Below are positions 8,897 through 16,928 of a DNA stretch of 64,000 nucleotides, piece by piece. Source of the stretch: Phycisphaera sp. (lineage in GTDB: Bacteria > Planctomycetota > Phycisphaerae > Phycisphaerales > Phycisphaeraceae); assembly GCA_016125215.1 (NCBI GenBank), contig WGMF01000032.1:62001-126000 (forward strand). Direction: 5' to 3'. A program made the translations under genes and the position numbers. The first letter of the stretch is position 1. The number at the start of each line of letters is the position of its first letter. The notes under the pieces are model-generated. The model did no database searches, had not been told where the DNA came from, and was given only the letters and a program-made list of their open reading frames with translations.

Positions 8897-8911
8897 CTAA
8901 CAGAATGTTAG
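8897..8911. repeat. CTAACANNNTGTTAG palindrome, exact copy 1
   Basis: The sequence CTAACAGAATGTTAG is a perfect 6-3-6 palindrome directly upstream of the VOC gene. If the GTG at 8872 is the true start, it lies about 25 bases upstream, in promoter position. Two further exact copies (12651 and 28589) and several near copies occur in the window. Confidence 0.7.
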
Positions 8912-8930
8912 TACGCCCCTGCCCGTTTGT

Positions 8931-8990
8931 GCCTTCCGGGGATTAGGCTACCGTGGGTTAAGCTTCCGGGGGTTAGGCTTCCGGGGGTTC
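8931..8990. repeat. Four tandem 15-base units at the 3' end of the yggS-like gene
   Basis: Units start at 8931, 8946, 8961 and 8976. They read GCCTTCCGGGGATTA, GGCTACCGTGGGTTA, AGCTTCCGGGGGTTA and GGCTTCCGGGGGTTC. The third unit contributes the TAA stop of the minus-strand gene, and the units beyond it repeat stop-like TAA codons in frame. Two of the units contain the exact CTTCCGGGGG decamer found across the window. Confidence 0.85.
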
Positions 8991-9779
8991 GTCGCTTTCG
9001 CCGAAGATGCCGCGGCCGATGCGGACGACGTTGGCACCCTCTTCGATGGCGACCTCGAAGTCGCCGGTCATCCCCATGGAGAGGATGTTGAATTGATCGG
9101 TGGGCACGACGCTCGATGAGCGGATTTCGTTGAAGAGTTCGGCACAGCGTGCAAAGCACGAGCGGGCGTCTTCGGGGTTGTCGCTGTAGGGGGCCATGGT
9201 CATCAGGCCGCGCAGGCGGAGGTTGAGCATCGACTCGATCTGCTCAGCCACGTGGATCGCCGCCGGCCCCGCGATGCCGGACTTGGTTTCCTCGCCTGTG
9301 ATGTTGACCTGCAGGAGCACGTCGATGGGTTGTTCGCGTTTCTCGCCCAGGGCGTGGAGTTCTTCAGCCAGACGCAGGCTGTCCACGCTGTGGATGAGTT
9401 TGACGAGGGGGACGACGGGCTTGGCCTTGTTGCGTTGGAGGTGGCCGATCATGTGCCAGCGGACGGTGACGGGGGCGGTGGGCGTGTTGTTGTCTGACCT
9501 TGAGGCGACGTGCGCCAGGGCGCGTTTGCGGGAGAGGTATTCGTCGAGCTGGGCGACGCGCTGCTGGAGTTGCTGGACGCGGTTTTCGCCCAGATCGGTG
9601 TGCCCCAGTTCTACGAGTTGGCGGATCTGGTCGGGCGTGGCGTTCTTGGTGACCGCGACACACAGCACGTCGCTGGGCCTGCGGTTTTTGCGCACAGCAG
9701 CCTCGGCGATGCGGTCCATCGTCTTGCGGTAGGTGTCCTTGAGGTTCACCGGCCCGGCGGTCCGAGGGGTGGCGGTCAT
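8973..9779 (-). CDS. YggS/PROSC family PLP-binding protein
   Basis: A 268-residue protein that folds as a single alanine-racemase-type barrel. The PLP lysine is Lys45 in VAVTKN, followed by LGENRVQQ, WHMIGHLQRNK, HSVDS, LLQVNITGEETKSG, LRGLMTMAPY, and LSMGMTGDFEVAIEEGANVVRIGRGIFG, all family hallmarks. These proteins help pyridoxal phosphate homeostasis and have no confirmed catalytic reaction. A small insertion (about 84-102) precedes the WHMIGHLQ strand. The gene ends inside a four-unit 15-base tandem repeat. Confidence 0.92.
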   Translation of the reverse strand: MTATPRTAGPVNLKDTYRKTMDRIAEAAVRKNRRPSDVLCVAVTKNATPDQIRQLVELGHTDLGENRVQQLQQRVAQLDEYLSRKRALAHVASRSDNNTPTAPVTVRWHMIGHLQRNKAKPVVPLVKLIHSVDSLRLAEELHALGEKREQPIDVLLQVNITGEETKSGIAGPAAIHVAEQIESMLNLRLRGLMTMAPYSDNPEDARSCFARCAELFNEIRSSSVVPTDQFNILSMGMTGDFEVAIEEGANVVRIGRGIFGESDEPPEA

Positions 9780-9783
9780 CAGG

Positions 9784-10452
9784 TTAGCTTATCACTTTTG
9801 AGCGGCCCGAGGCAAGCCTGCGCCGCCGACGCACGATGAACCAGACGACCACACCCACCACCACCGCCGCCGCGAGCAACCCCTGGGCATCGCGCACCAC
9901 CTTGACCAGAATGTCGAAATGCTTTGCAAACAAAAAGCCCACCACGATCACCGCGGGCACAAACAACGACGTGGCCAGGGCGTCGAACAGGAGCATCTTC
10001 CCATACGAAAACCGGAAGGTGCCCGCTGAGAAATACGTGCCCGCGCGCACACCGGGGACGAAGCGTGCCAGGAAAATCGCCTTGCCGCCGTGACCGTGAA
10101 ACGCCCGCTCCGCACGGGCCAAGCGTTGCTCGCTGAGCACCCATTTCAAGGGCGGAAGCCTGGGCACGTGGTGGCCGATCTTCCGTCCGATCAGGTACAG
10201 GATCGAGTCTGCCAGGAGCACGCTACCGATTGCGCTGGGGATCACCCACAGAAGGTCCATCCTGTGAAACGAGCAGAGGTAGCCCAGCGCCAGAAGGAGC
10301 ACGTCCTCCGGAGAGGGAAAGCCCACGCCCGTGGCCACGAGCAGCACAAAGACAAGCGGGAAGCCGTATTGGACCAGTTCCGGTGGCAAGGGCGCTGTGG
10401 GGTTAAGGTTCCGCGTGGTCAGGGACGGCTCATCATAGGAAGGCACGCTCAC
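9784..10452 (-). CDS. DedA/SNARE-associated (VTT domain) membrane protein
   Basis: A 222-residue polytopic protein with the DedA pattern: GVGFPSPEDVLLLALGY near the N terminus, the YLIGRKIG segment, and a conserved FLARFVPGVRAGTYFSAG stretch. The C terminus has a membrane helix and a basic tail. DedA proteins are thought to act in membrane lipid scrambling (for example of undecaprenyl phosphate or phosphatidylethanolamine) and envelope homeostasis; the specific lipid here is unknown. It lies 4 bases upstream of the yggS-like start and may be cotranscribed with it. Confidence 0.88.
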   Translation of the reverse strand: MSVPSYDEPSLTTRNLNPTAPLPPELVQYGFPLVFVLLVATGVGFPSPEDVLLLALGYLCSFHRMDLLWVIPSAIGSVLLADSILYLIGRKIGHHVPRLPPLKWVLSEQRLARAERAFHGHGGKAIFLARFVPGVRAGTYFSAGTFRFSYGKMLLFDALATSLFVPAVIVVGFLFAKHFDILVKVVRDAQGLLAAAVVVGVVVWFIVRRRRRLASGRSKVIS

Positions 10453-10464
10453 CTGTGCGCAGGC

Positions 10465-11790
10465 TCAATCTTCGTGGGGCGCCAGATTTGATCGCAGCCA
10501 CGCCAGCGCAGCGACCCGTGTTGTGAGTTGCCCGTTGAGTTGTGCGTCGTAAGCCTCTTGGAGCAACTTGCCAAAAAGCGGACCGGGCGATTGACCCATC
10601 GCGATCAAATCCTCCCCCGTGACCCACGGCTGGGGCGACACACCCTCGGCAAGCAATCCCGGGGTCTGCTCATCCACCCGCGCCATCAACGTGGCAAAGC
10701 CCGCGTTTGACCGGGCCAGCGCACGCAACAACGCCACCGCCGACGCACTGTGAGGCGATGAGAGCGTGTGCTTTTTCTGCGCGGTGTCCGACTCGCCCCA
10801 TTGCGTCATGCGCGCCGCCACGCCCAGTGTGCCGGCCAGCGCATCGCGTGTCTCGTTGCTCAGGCAAAGCGCCTTACGCCACCGGCGCACCACCCTTGAT
10901 GACTCGACCTGCACGAAGCGGTCAAACCTGGCCGGTTCGGGCTTGTCCACGTGACGGTCGACCGCCCACGCCGCCAGCGCGGTCGCGGCGTCGACGCGGT
11001 CGTCAAGATTTCCCAGTGTTTTCAGGGGCGCATCGTGGTGGTCTTCGTTGAGCGTCGGCCCGTCGAGGTGAAGCTGCTGGATCAGCGCAGCCGCACGGGC
11101 GCGTTTGGCGGACTCGGGCACCGCCATCATCGCCAGCGTCTCCATCCCGATCCTCTCCCGGCTGATCTGGGCGAGGTACCGCGCGTGGACCGCGATCGCG
11201 CGGGCGGTTTTTTCTTCGATCTCAAAACCCAGACGGGCGGCAAAACGCGGGGCACGCAGCATCCGCAGGTGGTCTTCCGCAAAACGCTCGGCCGGGTCGC
11301 CGATCGCGCGGACCAGCCGCGCCCGGATGTCCGCGACGCCGCCGACGTAATCCAACACTTGATTAGACTCACCCGTGGCCAGCGGGTCCTCGAACAACCC
11401 GTTGACCGTGAAGTCACGGCGCATCGCGTCGTGCGGGGCGTCGGTGAAGCGGACCCGTGTGGGCCGTCTGCCGTCGTCGTAGCCGGCCTCGGCGCGGAAG
11501 GTGGCGACCTCGATGTTGTGCCCGGACACCCGGACCAGGGCCACGCCGAACGCCGCGCCGACAAGGTTGCAGCGAGCAAACAAGGCCCGGACCTCTTCGG
11601 GCGTCGCGGACGTGGCCACGTCGTGGTCCTTAGGCTCGATGCCCAGCAAGCGATCGCGCACGCAACCGCCCGCCAGGTAAGCCTCGTGGCCCGCACCACG
11701 CAACGCACGCACCACCGCCACCGCAGCCTCGCGCTGCGGCGTGACAGTCTGATTATCTGACCGGGTCGGGTTTTCTGACCCGTTGCTCAT
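10465..11790 (-). CDS. tRNA nucleotidyltransferase/poly(A) polymerase family protein
   Basis: A 441-residue class II nucleotidyltransferase. The head domain has the GGCVRD loop (41-46), the metal-binding pair in KDHDVATSA (Asp55 and Asp57) and the RRDFTVNGL motif near 120. A helical body follows. The usual first metal ligand block is DxD; here it is DHD, which fits. The family includes CCA-adding enzymes, A-adding enzymes and poly(A) polymerases, which short motifs cannot separate. Because the tRNA-Ser gene next to it lacks an encoded CCA, a CCA-adding role is plausible. Start chosen at ATG 11790. Confidence 0.85.
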   Translation of the reverse strand: MSNGSENPTRSDNQTVTPQREAAVAVVRALRGAGHEAYLAGGCVRDRLLGIEPKDHDVATSATPEEVRALFARCNLVGAAFGVALVRVSGHNIEVATFRAEAGYDDGRRPTRVRFTDAPHDAMRRDFTVNGLFEDPLATGESNQVLDYVGGVADIRARLVRAIGDPAERFAEDHLRMLRAPRFAARLGFEIEEKTARAIAVHARYLAQISRERIGMETLAMMAVPESAKRARAAALIQQLHLDGPTLNEDHHDAPLKTLGNLDDRVDAATALAAWAVDRHVDKPEPARFDRFVQVESSRVVRRWRKALCLSNETRDALAGTLGVAARMTQWGESDTAQKKHTLSSPHSASAVALLRALARSNAGFATLMARVDEQTPGLLAEGVSPQPWVTGEDLIAMGQSPGPLFGKLLQEAYDAQLNGQLTTRVAALAWLRSNLAPHED

Positions 11791-11928
11791 CGACACGAGT
11801 TTAACGCCGCCCACGTAACGGGGATCGCGCCATACGAGCGCCCCGTCGAGCCAGATGCCCGGCGACTTTTCATCGGCGTGTCCTATTTGACATCACGCGG
11901 CGGGCAGAGAATGATGTCCATTCAGCCT

Positions 11929-12020
11929 GGAGAGGTGGCCGAGCGGCTGAAGGCAACGGTTTGCTAAACCGTCGTAGGGACTATCGGTTCTTACCGCGGG
12001 TTCGAATCCCGCCCTCTCCG
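11929..12020 (+). tRNA. tRNA-Ser (anticodon GCU)
   Basis: The acceptor stem GGAGAGG (11929-11935) pairs with CCTCTCC (12013-12019), with discriminator G at 12020. The anticodon stem ACGGT/ACCGT (11956-11960 and 11968-11972) flanks loop TTGCTAA, giving GCT at 11963-11965. A long variable arm and a GCGGG-TTCGAAT-CCCGC T arm are present, as expected for serine. CCA is not encoded. Confidence 0.96.
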
Positions 12021-12327
12021 TTTCTCCCGAGACGCTTTTGTAAGCCGCTGAATTTTCAGTGTCATACAGAGGCGTTTTCTTTTTAAACACACGGTGGTTC
12101 GCACGAACGTGGGCGAATATGGGCGATATTGAGCGTATATCGGGGGGCAGGTGAGGCGGCACGACTCTTGACATGGCACAGAACCCATCAAAGAGACGCA
12201 ATATCCACAGCCACGACAACCACCGCAGGCCCTCTGCCGTCGGTCCACCCAATAACGGATTCTTCATCGACCAAGCGGGGATCGAGCCGGCGTAGGGCAC
12301 CCGGTAGTGTGATGTGTCAGGTGAGGA
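12021..12327. other. Spacer between tRNA-Ser and the anti-sigma candidate gene
   Basis: About 307 bases hold no convincing gene. An open frame runs antisense through the tRNA and this spacer, but its RAGFEPAV-like stretch is the usual artefact of reading the complement of a serine tRNA. Near 12262-12300 there is a tRNA-3'-end-like string, but no complete cloverleaf can be formed. I see no clear terminator. Confidence 0.5.
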
Positions 12328-13017
12328 TTAGAAATCAATGCCGGCGGCCAGGTCGAGGAGCGCCTCGGTCCGGGCGTCGCCCATCACGCACATCCACCGC
12401 CCCTCGTGCCGTGTCATCACCATGCGGACCCCGTCGAACGTGTGCTCGTGGTACAGCCGGCCCTTGAACTCGATGGGCTGGGTCGTGGGCATGTGTCTGG
12501 GTGTGCCCCCGCTGACCACCACCGAGATCAGCCGACCTTCCTGTTCGATCAGCGCACAGGTCAGCGTCTGCCCGTCTTCCTGATAGAGACAGCAGGACAT
12601 GATCTCCCCCGGCAGGTCGGGCACGGGGAGGACACCTGCGCGCTGGTCGGCTAACAACTTGTTAGCCTGCTCGACACTCGTGACGCGCAGGCTCGGCAGC
12701 TTGCCCAGCGACAGGTCGTGGTGGAGTTGTGCCAGGCGGACGGGGGCCGCCATCACGGGCGGGGTCAACGTAGCCCTGTCCAGGCCCCAGACACCCAGCC
12801 ATACCGCAAACAACAGGATCGCCGCCACGGCGACAACGGTGCGCCAACGCTGAAAGATTCGGCCAATCACGGGCGGGGATTCTTTGCCCCCCGCCTCTGT
12901 GAGGGCTTGCTCCATCGTTTGCCGCAGGCGAGCCGTGTCTACGGGGCGGTCGGCGAGTTTGGCCAACCTCCGGGAGGTCGCGGCGTCGAGTCGATCCTGA
13001 TGGGTTGAGGGTTTCAT
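12328..13017 (-). CDS. Putative membrane anti-sigma factor
   Basis: A 229-residue protein with a cytoplasmic N terminus (about 60 residues), one membrane helix (about 61-80) and an extracytoplasmic domain of roughly 150 residues. It has no HxxxCxxC zinc anti-sigma motif. The reason to call it an anti-sigma factor is context: its start overlaps the ECF sigma gene stop by 4 bases (13014-13017), the classical arrangement for translational coupling of a sigma factor with its membrane inhibitor. An exact copy of the CTAACANNNTGTTAG palindrome lies inside the coding sequence. Confidence 0.6.
   Translation of the reverse strand: MKPSTHQDRLDAATSRRLAKLADRPVDTARLRQTMEQALTEAGGKESPPVIGRIFQRWRTVVAVAAILLFAVWLGVWGLDRATLTPPVMAAPVRLAQLHHDLSLGKLPSLRVTSVEQANKLLADQRAGVLPVPDLPGEIMSCCLYQEDGQTLTCALIEQEGRLISVVVSGGTPRHMPTTQPIEFKGRLYHEHTFDGVRMVMTRHEGRWMCVMGDARTEALLDLAAGIDF
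12651..12665. repeat. CTAACANNNTGTTAG palindrome, exact copy 2
   Basis: CTAACAACTTGTTAG lies inside the anti-sigma candidate gene and is read as part of ANKLLA, using a TTA leucine codon that is otherwise rare in this GC-rich window. Confidence 0.7.
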
Positions 13018-13664
13018 GGTGTCGTCTCCCGGTTCGGTTTGACCCAGCCCCGATCCACAGCGGTCCCGTGCAACCGCTCACGCAGCATTGACCGTGCCCG
13101 GTGGGATCGGCTCTTGACCGTGCCCACCGCCACACCCAGCACCCGCGCCGCCTCCGCGTGGTCCATCTGCTCCACGTCCACAAGCAACAGCGTCCAACGC
13201 ATCTCCTCCGGCAGAGTCTTCATCGCATCGATTAGCGCCCGGTCCTCGAAACGGTTCATCAACGACTCCGGCTCGGCCCAGTCCGTCTCGTGCTCACCGG
13301 GTTCGGACCCGCGCGGGTCCACCGGGTCGTAGCCCGCTTCATCGAGCGAGACCCCCGCACGGTTTTTCATCGGACGGACCCGGTCGATATGCGCCCGCCG
13401 GAGGATCGTGAACAGCCACGCCTTGATGTCGCTGCCTTCCTCGAAGCTATCGATCGCGCGCATCGCTTTCATCATGGTTTCCTGCGCCAGGTCTTCCGCC
13501 TCGTGCTCGTGACGGGTCAGGACCTGTGCGGTCCGCAGCACGGCGTCCATCATCGGCCAGGCCAGCCGGCGAAAACGTTGGGCCTGTTCGGGCGTGAGGG
13601 TCTGTCTACGCAACGGCTGCACCTGTCTAAACGAGGTCCGGACGGGTCGGGGTTCCCTGTTCAC
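13014..13664 (-). CDS. ECF-subfamily RNA polymerase sigma factor
   Basis: A 216-residue sigma-70 family protein with region 2 (AEDLAQETMMKAMRAID, then AWLFTILRRAHIDRVR) and region 4 (LPEEMRWTLLLVDVEQMDHAEAARVLGVAVGTVKSR). It would direct RNA polymerase to promoters of a stress or envelope regulon. It is cotranscribed with the overlapping anti-sigma candidate and divergent from the metal-efflux operon, 198 bases away, so autoregulation and control of the efflux genes are both possible. A single-arm hairpin-family repeat lies in the shared promoter region. Confidence 0.92.
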   Translation of the reverse strand: MNREPRPVRTSFRQVQPLRRQTLTPEQAQRFRRLAWPMMDAVLRTAQVLTRHEHEAEDLAQETMMKAMRAIDSFEEGSDIKAWLFTILRRAHIDRVRPMKNRAGVSLDEAGYDPVDPRGSEPGEHETDWAEPESLMNRFEDRALIDAMKTLPEEMRWTLLLVDVEQMDHAEAARVLGVAVGTVKSRSHRARSMLRERLHGTAVDRGWVKPNRETTP

Positions 13665-13679
13665 ACAACGAAGAGAATA

Positions 13680-13712
13680 TAGCCGCCGATGAACGCGGAT
13701 GAACGCGGATGG
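13680..13712. repeat. Single arm of the GATGAACGC hairpin family
   Basis: TAGCCGCCGATGAACG followed by two further GATGAACGCG-type units (period 10) lies between the sigma factor and the efflux operon. The same edge, TAGCCGC, begins both arms of the complete copy at 55772-55961. No inverted partner arm is visible here. Confidence 0.75.
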
Positions 13713-13862
13713 GAGCGGGACGGGGCTGGCGTCAAATCATAAGACGGCTTGCTGGGGTTTATCGGTCTAGCCAACGGTGCCTGCGTGCAAGGAACCTTTT
13801 GAGGGGTTTGTGTCGTTGTGTTGGGTAAGCGAACGACGGCTAATCCATTCACCGGACGCACG

Positions 13863-15275
13863 ATGACACACAACACCCGACATGGCTGGATTCTTCCCGT
13901 GGTTGTGCTGTTTGCCGCCGGCTGCGCCTCGCCTTTCGACGATGAGGCGACACGCATCTGGCAACACAACGACCCGGCAAAGTGGGCCTTGACCGACGCG
14001 GGTCAAACGCACCGCCTCGACACGCTCGCGGGGTTGTCGGCAACGCCAACCGACAACACCGAACCCCTGCTCACCCCCAAGTCGGGTGTCGACGAATACG
14101 TCGCACTGGCGCTGGCGAACAACCCCTCGATCCTCGCGGCTAAGCACAAGATCGAACGGCTGGCCCAGCGCGTCCCGCAGGCCACCTCTCTCGACGACCC
14201 CATGTTCCAGGTCTCCCCCATCGGCGAGATGGCGCAGACCGCGGCGGGGCAGGTCGGGCTGATGACCGGGGTGAGTCAGAAAATCCCCTTCCCGGGCAAG
14301 CTCGACACGCGCGGGCGTATCGCACAGCAGGACGTGGCGATGGCCACGGCCGAGTTGGCGCAGACCCGCCTGCGTGTGGCGGCGGATACCCGCAAGGCGT
14401 ATTGGGACCACTACGCCAACGTCCGGGCTGTGGAGGTGATGGAGCACAGCCGATCGCTTCTTGAGCAGATCAAGAGTGTCGCCGAGGCGGAATACAAGGC
14501 CGGCACGCGAACACAGGGCGACGTGCTTCGCGCCTCGGTGGAACTGGCCAACCTTGAAAACGAACTGGTCACGCTCAAGCGGATGCGAGAGACCTCCCGC
14601 GCGATGCTCAACCAACTGATGGACCGTGCCACGGACGCCCCGCTGCCCGAGCCGGCGGAGGTTGGGCCGACCGTGGTGACGCAACGGCTCGACGACCTGC
14701 TCACGCGCGCCGCTCAGGACAACCCTGCCCTGAGCAAGGCGCGTGAAAAGAACGAACAGATGCGTCAGATGCTCCACCTGGCCAAACTCGGAAGACTGCC
14801 CGACCTCACCGTCGGCGCGACCTACAACGCCGTCGAGGCCAAGGGCCTTTCCAAGGCAGCCAACGGCAAGGACCAGTGGTGGTTTTCCTTTGGCATCAAT
14901 CTCCCGATCTGGACGCAGAAATACGACGCGGCCCAGCGCGAGGCGCTGCGCGGGATGATGGAGAGCGCCGCGGAACTTTCCGCAGAGCAGAACCGCGTGG
15001 CCTTTGCGGTGCAGGAGGCGTACCTGCGCATCGAAGCGCAGCGGCAACTCGTGACCTACTTTGAAGACACGATCCTGCCCCAGGCCCGTCAGATGGTCGA
15101 GGCCTCGACCAGCGGCTACCGGGCCGGCTCGGTCGATTTCCTCACACTCGTGGACAACTGGCGGAAGCTGTTGGGCTTCGAGGTCATGCGCCACCGCGCG
15201 GTGGCCCAGTGGGAACAGGCCGCTGCCGACCTGGATTTGGCGGTGGGAAGCGCGTCACAGGAAACACAACCATGA
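13863..15275 (+). CDS. Outer-membrane factor of a CusCBA-type metal efflux system (TolC superfamily)
   Basis: A 470-residue protein with a lipoprotein signal (VVLFAAGCAS, lipid Cys near residue 20). Two long helical repeats of the outer-membrane efflux protein family follow (LALANNPSILAAKHKIERLAQRV and the second half around LTRAAQDNPALSKAREKNEQ). Such trimeric channels bridge the outer membrane and dock to the adaptor and RND pump. The start at 13863 gives the signal peptide directly. Its stop overlaps the start of the adaptor gene by 4 bases, so the three genes are translationally coupled. Confidence 0.9.
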   Translation: MTHNTRHGWILPVVVLFAAGCASPFDDEATRIWQHNDPAKWALTDAGQTHRLDTLAGLSATPTDNTEPLLTPKSGVDEYVALALANNPSILAAKHKIERLAQRVPQATSLDDPMFQVSPIGEMAQTAAGQVGLMTGVSQKIPFPGKLDTRGRIAQQDVAMATAELAQTRLRVAADTRKAYWDHYANVRAVEVMEHSRSLLEQIKSVAEAEYKAGTRTQGDVLRASVELANLENELVTLKRMRETSRAMLNQLMDRATDAPLPEPAEVGPTVVTQRLDDLLTRAAQDNPALSKAREKNEQMRQMLHLAKLGRLPDLTVGATYNAVEAKGLSKAANGKDQWWFSFGINLPIWTQKYDAAQREALRGMMESAAELSAEQNRVAFAVQEAYLRIEAQRQLVTYFEDTILPQARQMVEASTSGYRAGSVDFLTLVDNWRKLLGFEVMRHRAVAQWEQAAADLDLAVGSASQETQP

Positions 15276-16927
15276 ACACGACATCGCCGACCCCCAAAGC
15301 GATCCGCTGGCAGACGTTTGTCGCGCTTGTTCTTGTCGCAGCGTTGGCCCTGTCGGTCGGGGTTGCGCTGGCGCCGCCGATCCGCACGGCCTTACACACT
15401 GTCGGGGCGGTGATGGGCTTGGGCGATTCGGTGAAATCTTCTGATGCCACGGACGATCACAGCGGCACACCGCGCTACTACACCTGCGGCATGCACCCGT
15501 GGGTGATCCTCCCGCACGAGGGCGACTGCCCGATCTGCCACATGAAGCTCACGCCCATCGACCCCGAGAAGTTCAAGGGCCAGGTCGCCATCGACCCGAC
15601 GGTTGTGCAGAACATCGGTGTGCGGACGGACGAGGTTATCACGGGCCCGCTCACGCGCACCATCCAGACCGTCGGCTCGGTCGATTACGACGAGACTTCC
15701 GTGCGCGACGTGAACATCAAGGTCGCCGGCTGGATCGAGAAGCTCGACGTGGACTACGTCGGGGCACGCGTCGAGGAGGGCCAACCGCTCTTCGAGCTTT
15801 ATTCCCCACAGCTCTACGCGGCGCAGGAGGAGTACCTGCTCGCACTGAAGAACCCCAACAACGCCGACCTGCTCAGCGCCGCACGCACGCGCCTGGAATA
15901 CTTCGACATCACCCCCGAGCAGATCGCGCAGCTTGAGAAAGAGGGCAAGCCCGCCAAGACGATGACCATCCGCAACCCGCACAGCGGTTTTGTCATTGCC
16001 AAGCACGCCAACGAGGGCATGAAGGTCGACCCCGGCATGCAGGTCTTCCGCATCGCTGACCTCTCGCGCGTGTGGGTGATCGTCACGCTCTACGAGTACC
16101 AGTTGCCCTTCGTCGAGCTGGGCATGAAGGCGACGATGACGCTCTCGTACCTGCCGGGCAAGAGCTTCGAGGGGCGGGTGGTTTACATGTACCCCTACCT
16201 CGAAAACAAGACGCGCGAGGCGCAGGTGAGACTGGTCTTCGACAACCCCGACAACACGCTCAAGCCCGGCATGTTTGCCAACATCGAACTGCACAACACG
16301 ATCGCGCAGGACCGCACGCTCGCGCCCCGTGAGGCGGTCCTCGACACGGGCAAACGCCGGGTGGCTTTTGTCAGTCTTGGCGGGGGACGCTTCGAACCAC
16401 GCGACGTGAAGATGGGCATCGAGAACGGCGACGGCATGGTCGAGATCATCGCCGGCTTGAAGCCGGGCGAGAAGGTCGTCACCTCCGGACAGTTCCTGCT
16501 CGACTCCGAGGCACGCGTGCGCGAAGCGCTGGCCAAAATGATCGCGGGCAGCACCACAGACAAGAAGCCCAACCCCGACAAACCCGCGATGGACATGTCA
16601 GCACTCAATCACACCAATCACACCGATCACGCACAAAGCCAAACGCAAAGCCCCGCTGGCTCACAGCAACCCAACAGCGCGAAACCCAAACCCTACCCCA
16701 TCGATTACTGCCTGATCTCCGGCGACAAGCTCGGGCACATGGGCCCGCCGGTCACGATCGAATACGAGGGACGCACGCTGATCTTCTGCTGCGACTCGTG
16801 CATCGAGAGCTTCCGCGAAGACCCGCGGGGCTACCTCAAGAAACTCGACCAAGCCGCGGCCAACCTCGGCCAATCCAATCCCAAGAACCAGCCCCAATCG
16901 CCCACGCCCACGGAAGTGGAACATTGA
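15272..16927 (+). CDS. RND periplasmic adaptor with two metal-binding modules (CusB type)
   Basis: A 551-residue membrane-fusion protein. After an N-terminal membrane anchor, residues about 70-95 form a heavy-metal-binding domain (YTCGMHPWV then GDCPICHMKLTP). The barrel-sandwich/lipoyl and beta-barrel domains of HlyD/CusB adaptors follow. A second Cys module near the C terminus (CLISGDKLG then FCCDSCIESF) resembles a YHS/TRASH metal-binding domain. The protein probably collects Cu(I), Ag(I) or other soft metals in the periplasm and passes them to the pump. It starts within the preceding stop codon and ends 1 base before the pump gene. Confidence 0.92.
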   Translation: MNTTSPTPKAIRWQTFVALVLVAALALSVGVALAPPIRTALHTVGAVMGLGDSVKSSDATDDHSGTPRYYTCGMHPWVILPHEGDCPICHMKLTPIDPEKFKGQVAIDPTVVQNIGVRTDEVITGPLTRTIQTVGSVDYDETSVRDVNIKVAGWIEKLDVDYVGARVEEGQPLFELYSPQLYAAQEEYLLALKNPNNADLLSAARTRLEYFDITPEQIAQLEKEGKPAKTMTIRNPHSGFVIAKHANEGMKVDPGMQVFRIADLSRVWVIVTLYEYQLPFVELGMKATMTLSYLPGKSFEGRVVYMYPYLENKTREAQVRLVFDNPDNTLKPGMFANIELHNTIAQDRTLAPREAVLDTGKRRVAFVSLGGGRFEPRDVKMGIENGDGMVEIIAGLKPGEKVVTSGQFLLDSEARVREALAKMIAGSTTDKKPNPDKPAMDMSALNHTNHTDHAQSQTQSPAGSQQPNSAKPKPYPIDYCLISGDKLGHMGPPVTIEYEGRTLIFCCDSCIESFREDPRGYLKKLDQAAANLGQSNPKNQPQSPTPTEVEH

Positions 16928-16928
16928 C

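Noticed and set aside
11893-12300. Open frame of 135 codons across tRNA-Ser on the minus strand
   Set aside because: It is the complement of the tRNA, with the RAGFEPAV artefact that such frames always show. No ribosome-binding site or homology-like sequence.
12262-12300. A tRNA-like 3' end near the anti-sigma gene, perhaps an attachment site
   Set aside because: No acceptor, D or anticodon stem can be assembled, and there is no integrase or long duplication nearby.
13767-15194. Long open frame antisense to the outer-membrane factor gene
   Set aside because: High-GC third-position effect. The plus-strand protein has clear motifs; the antisense one has only low-complexity Arg/His/Gly sequence.
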